DNA of 64,000 nucleotides from UBA4416 sp044238845 (GTDB taxonomy: Bacteria > Bacteroidota > Bacteroidia > B-17B0 > Aurantibacillaceae): the NCBI GenBank assembly GCA_044238845.1, contig JBIICN010000006.1, positions 51,400 to 115,399 of the forward strand. The letters are read 5' to 3'. The position numbers and the translations under genes were made by a program. Position 1 is the first letter of the stretch. Each line of letters begins with the position of its first letter. The notes below the pieces were generated by a model. The model worked only from the letters and a program-made list of their open reading frames with translations, searched no databases and was not told the origin of the DNA. This document shows positions 62,225-64,000 of the stretch, piece by piece.

Positions 62225-62881
62225 TTATAGGGCAATTTGAGCCTTAATTTTAGCAGAAGCCACCATAATTTCAGATTTATCAACTGTGTTTAAGGTAGGA
62301 ATATCAATGATTGTTGTGCTTGGGAAATAATTAACGATTGCTTGTTTAACCTCAGTTTCAAATTCGCCATTAAATACCAATGCTTTTAGCTTAAAATTAT
62401 TTTTTTTCAAATAATCAATCGATAATAACGAGTGATTGATACATCCTAAGTAACTTGAAATAACTAATACAATTTCACAATCCAACTGTTTCGCCATATC
62501 AATCACATATTGAGTATCATTAATAGGAACTAATAAACCACCAGCACCTTCAATGATTAAATGTTGAATATCGCTTCTCGACTCCGCTCGAAGTGACATA
62601 CTCAGACTAGAAAATTGAGATTGAATTTTATCTAATTCAATAGTGACTCCATCCAATTTAGCTGCAAAATGGGGTGATAAAGGTTCTTTTAATAAATAGG
62701 TTTCGGGATGAAAAACAGATTTAGAATTACTAATCAAAGATTTAACCGTATCAGAATCTTTTCCTTCTATCACCCCACTTTGTATGGGTTTCCAATAATC
62801 AGCCTGCAAAGCTTCTGTTAAAACAGCTGATACAATTGTTTTACCTACGTTAGTTCCTATGCCAGTTATAAATAAGTTCAT
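62225..62881 (-). CDS. bioD: Dethiobiotin synthetase with repeat-derived insert
   Basis: 218 residues. P-loop GTNVGKT (9-15), KPIQSGV near 31 and LIIEGAGGLLVP near 108 define BioD, which closes the ureido ring with CO2 and ATP in the penultimate biotin step. Residues 95-103 (MSLRAESRS) are encoded by a family 1 hairpin repeat (62574-62597, minus strand) inserted in the loop before IIEGAGG, in the same reading frame as the insert in mutB. The active-site motifs are intact. ATGA couples it to the upstream glycosyltransferase gene. Confidence 0.92.
   Translation of the reverse strand: MNLFITGIGTNVGKTIVSAVLTEALQADYWKPIQSGVIEGKDSDTVKSLISNSKSVFHPETYLLKEPLSPHFAAKLDGVTIELDKIQSQFSSLSMSLRAESRSDIQHLIIEGAGGLLVPINDTQYVIDMAKQLDCEIVLVISSYLGCINHSLLSIDYLKKNNFKLKALVFNGEFETEVKQAIVNYFPSTTIIDIPTLNTVDKSEIMVASAKIKAQIAL
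62574..62597 (-). repeat. Hairpin repeat family 1, in-frame copy inside bioD
   Basis: On the coding strand it begins GTCACTTC and ends GAGAAG (stem CTTC/GAAG), with the centre GAGCGGAGTCGA. No stop or frame change results. Confidence 0.9.
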
Positions 62882-64000
62882 GAATTAAATAGAGCTAAAT
62901 ATTTTGATTTAATGTCTTTTAAATTTAATTGACAATTAATGTAAGAAACAGTTATTTTAATCATCTCATCAAACTCCAATTGATTGAGAGCGCTCATGGC
63001 TTGAATAGCTTCTACAAACTTTGTCTTATCAGCTAAAGCAATATCAAATCCAACATGTTCTTCTTTCAAATTTCTCCAAGGAGTTTGATCTGATAATAAA
63101 ACTAAACGAGCATGTTGTAAGGTTTCTACAATAATATGTCCGTAGTTTTCGTTTTGAGTTGGCAAAAACAAAGCATGATACTGAGAAATTGTTTTTCCAA
63201 TCTCTGAGGGTTCTAGAATTCCTTTGTACTGAAACTTAATAGTTTGAGATAATCCTTTTGCATTTTCTTGACATGTATTCCAATACAATTCATCTTCAAT
63301 TGGCCCGTACACATCAAATATTATGTCTGTTTGAGGAATTAATTTTAAGACATCAATGGCGAAATTCAAATTCTTCTTTTCAGAGACGCGAGAAATAAAA
63401 CATAATTTTAATTTTCCGCTTTGTTTTTCAATAGCAGTAATAGCATTAGCTGTATTGGGGAGATTAGAGACTTCTATAATTTTTGAATTTGCACCTAACC
63501 TCTTTTTTATTTCTGATGTTTCTTGAGCAGATGTAGATTGCCAAACAATGTCTTTAAATAATCCAAAGACTTTACAATAGATTAAAAACAATTGTTTCTT
63601 AAGTGCCTTAATAGCCAAAGCACCATCACCTAGCATACCACGAGGTGCTAAAATAATTTTCGATTTTATCTTTCCTTGTTGCTTCCACTTTAGCGGACTA
63701 ACAGCAAACAACTTCGAAAACAAACTATTTAAGTAAATAGCATCATGTTTTGTGCTTTGAATCAATTTCAATACAAAGTCAGGATTCATGTTTTCGGGAC
63801 TAATATAAAAAACGGTGCGTCCTTCATATTGTGTCCATTCATTTACTTTAACCTTATCGTATGGTTTATTGGATTTAAAATCTCTATCAGTCGTGATAAT
63901 TTTAAAATCAATATCATTACCTAATTGCTGAGTTAAAGTAGCAATAGACTGAATGGGCCCACCAGCTAAATAACCTGGCAAAAACCAATCGCAGAGAATT
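62878..64000 (-). CDS. Glycosyltransferase family 4 (5' end cut by window)
   Basis: The frame stays open to the window edge: upstream of the TTG at 63981 it reads ILCDWFLPGYLAGGP, the normal start region of this family, so the true start lies beyond 64000. The acceptor domain has SDWFLPGY-like and APRGMLGDGALAIK motifs; the donor domain has FISRVSEKKNLNFAIDVL and NENYGHIIVETLQHARLVLLSD, the retaining GT-B pattern. It probably adds a sugar to a surface glycan. Its stop overlaps the bioD start (ATGA), although the two functions are unrelated. Confidence 0.85.
   Translation of the reverse strand, partial: ILCDWFLPGYLAGGPIQSIATLTQQLGNDIDFKIITTDRDFKSNKPYDKVKVNEWTQYEGRTVFYISPENMNPDFVLKLIQSTKHDAIYLNSLFSKLFAVSPLKWKQQGKIKSKIILAPRGMLGDGALAIKALKKQLFLIYCKVFGLFKDIVWQSTSAQETSEIKKRLGANSKIIEVSNLPNTANAITAIEKQSGKLKLCFISRVSEKKNLNFAIDVLKLIPQTDIIFDVYGPIEDELYWNTCQENAKGLSQTIKFQYKGILEPSEIGKTISQYHALFLPTQNENYGHIIVETLQHARLVLLSDQTPWRNLKEEHVGFDIALADKTKFVEAIQAMSALNQLEFDEMIKITVSYINCQLNLKDIKSKYLALFNS

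Noticed and set aside
1..64000. tRNA, rRNA, CRISPR, insertion sequence, phage or origin
   Set aside because: I found no cloverleaf, rRNA motif, regular spacer array, transposase, integrase or DnaA-box cluster by reading; a covariance search would be needed to exclude small RNAs.

Overview
The window is AT-rich chromosomal DNA from a member of the Bacteroidota. Several things support this. There is a full-length SprA, the outer-membrane translocon of the type IX secretion system (T9SS). There is also a T9SS cargo protein with a gliding-type C-terminal domain, and promoters of the Bacteroidota form TTTG-N18..21-TAnnTTTG. Shine-Dalgarno sequences are mostly absent, and starts overlap stops as TAATG or ATGA. 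A Flavobacteriales-like lineage is plausible but cannot be fixed from this stretch. I see no rRNA, tRNA, CRISPR array, prophage or insertion sequence. No gene-free gap exceeds 300 bases; the longest are 15840-16125, 2601-2844 and 6120-6356.

Layout. 1-1189: the end of a membrane SpoIIE-type phosphatase. 1279-2600: a two-gene peptide locus, described below. 2845-7139: mannose-1-phosphate guanylyltransferase, an MFS transporter, a CoA-binding protein, an ElaA-like acetyltransferase and an autoregulated XRE/S24 repressor. 7255-15839 (minus): an rRNA/tRNA methyltransferase, sprA and ruvA. 16126-24214: plsY, an UMF1-type transporter, an OmpA-family protein, rpsT, a TPR lipoprotein, a DUF1015 protein, a GNAT enzyme and a YggS-type PLP protein. 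24263-25861 (minus): three small membrane proteins, one with an apparent frameshift. 26004-34738: an M61 peptidase, a TPR protein, SUI1/YciH, the two methylmalonyl-CoA mutase subunits, DUF486 and holA. 34746-40217: an M48 peptidase, a vWA protein and the T9SS cargo. 40368-45468: a thiolase, a cysteine desulfurase, a front-end desaturase and mpl. 45471-52577: a surface-polysaccharide operon (glycosyltransferase, Wza-like, Wzc-like, rfbC, WecA-like, lytic transglycosylase). 52666-64000: uvrA, a LOG protein, 3-hydroxybutyrate dehydrogenase, folP, DUF1599, DUF1826, an ABC exporter, arginase, bioD and a glycosyltransferase cut by the window edge.

The most unusual locus is at 1279-2600. A small double-glycine-leader peptide carries two nearly identical 72-base units, each encoding a leader-like GG site plus a Pro-containing core. 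The next gene encodes a C39-peptidase-like domain whose whole catalytic triad appears to be substituted, fused to a prolyl-4-hydroxylase-type Fe(II)/2-oxoglutarate oxygenase. The simplest reading is a ribosomally made, post-translationally hydroxylated peptide (RiPP) system in which a dead protease domain holds the leader while the oxygenase modifies the core. This is inference from sequence.

The second theme is a family of about 24-base hairpin repeats, ten copies seen. Stem bases covary between copies. Two copies lie in frame inside mutB and bioD and encode almost the same peptide there, which recalls the Rickettsia palindromic elements. A second repeat family supplies the stop codon of the elaA-like gene.
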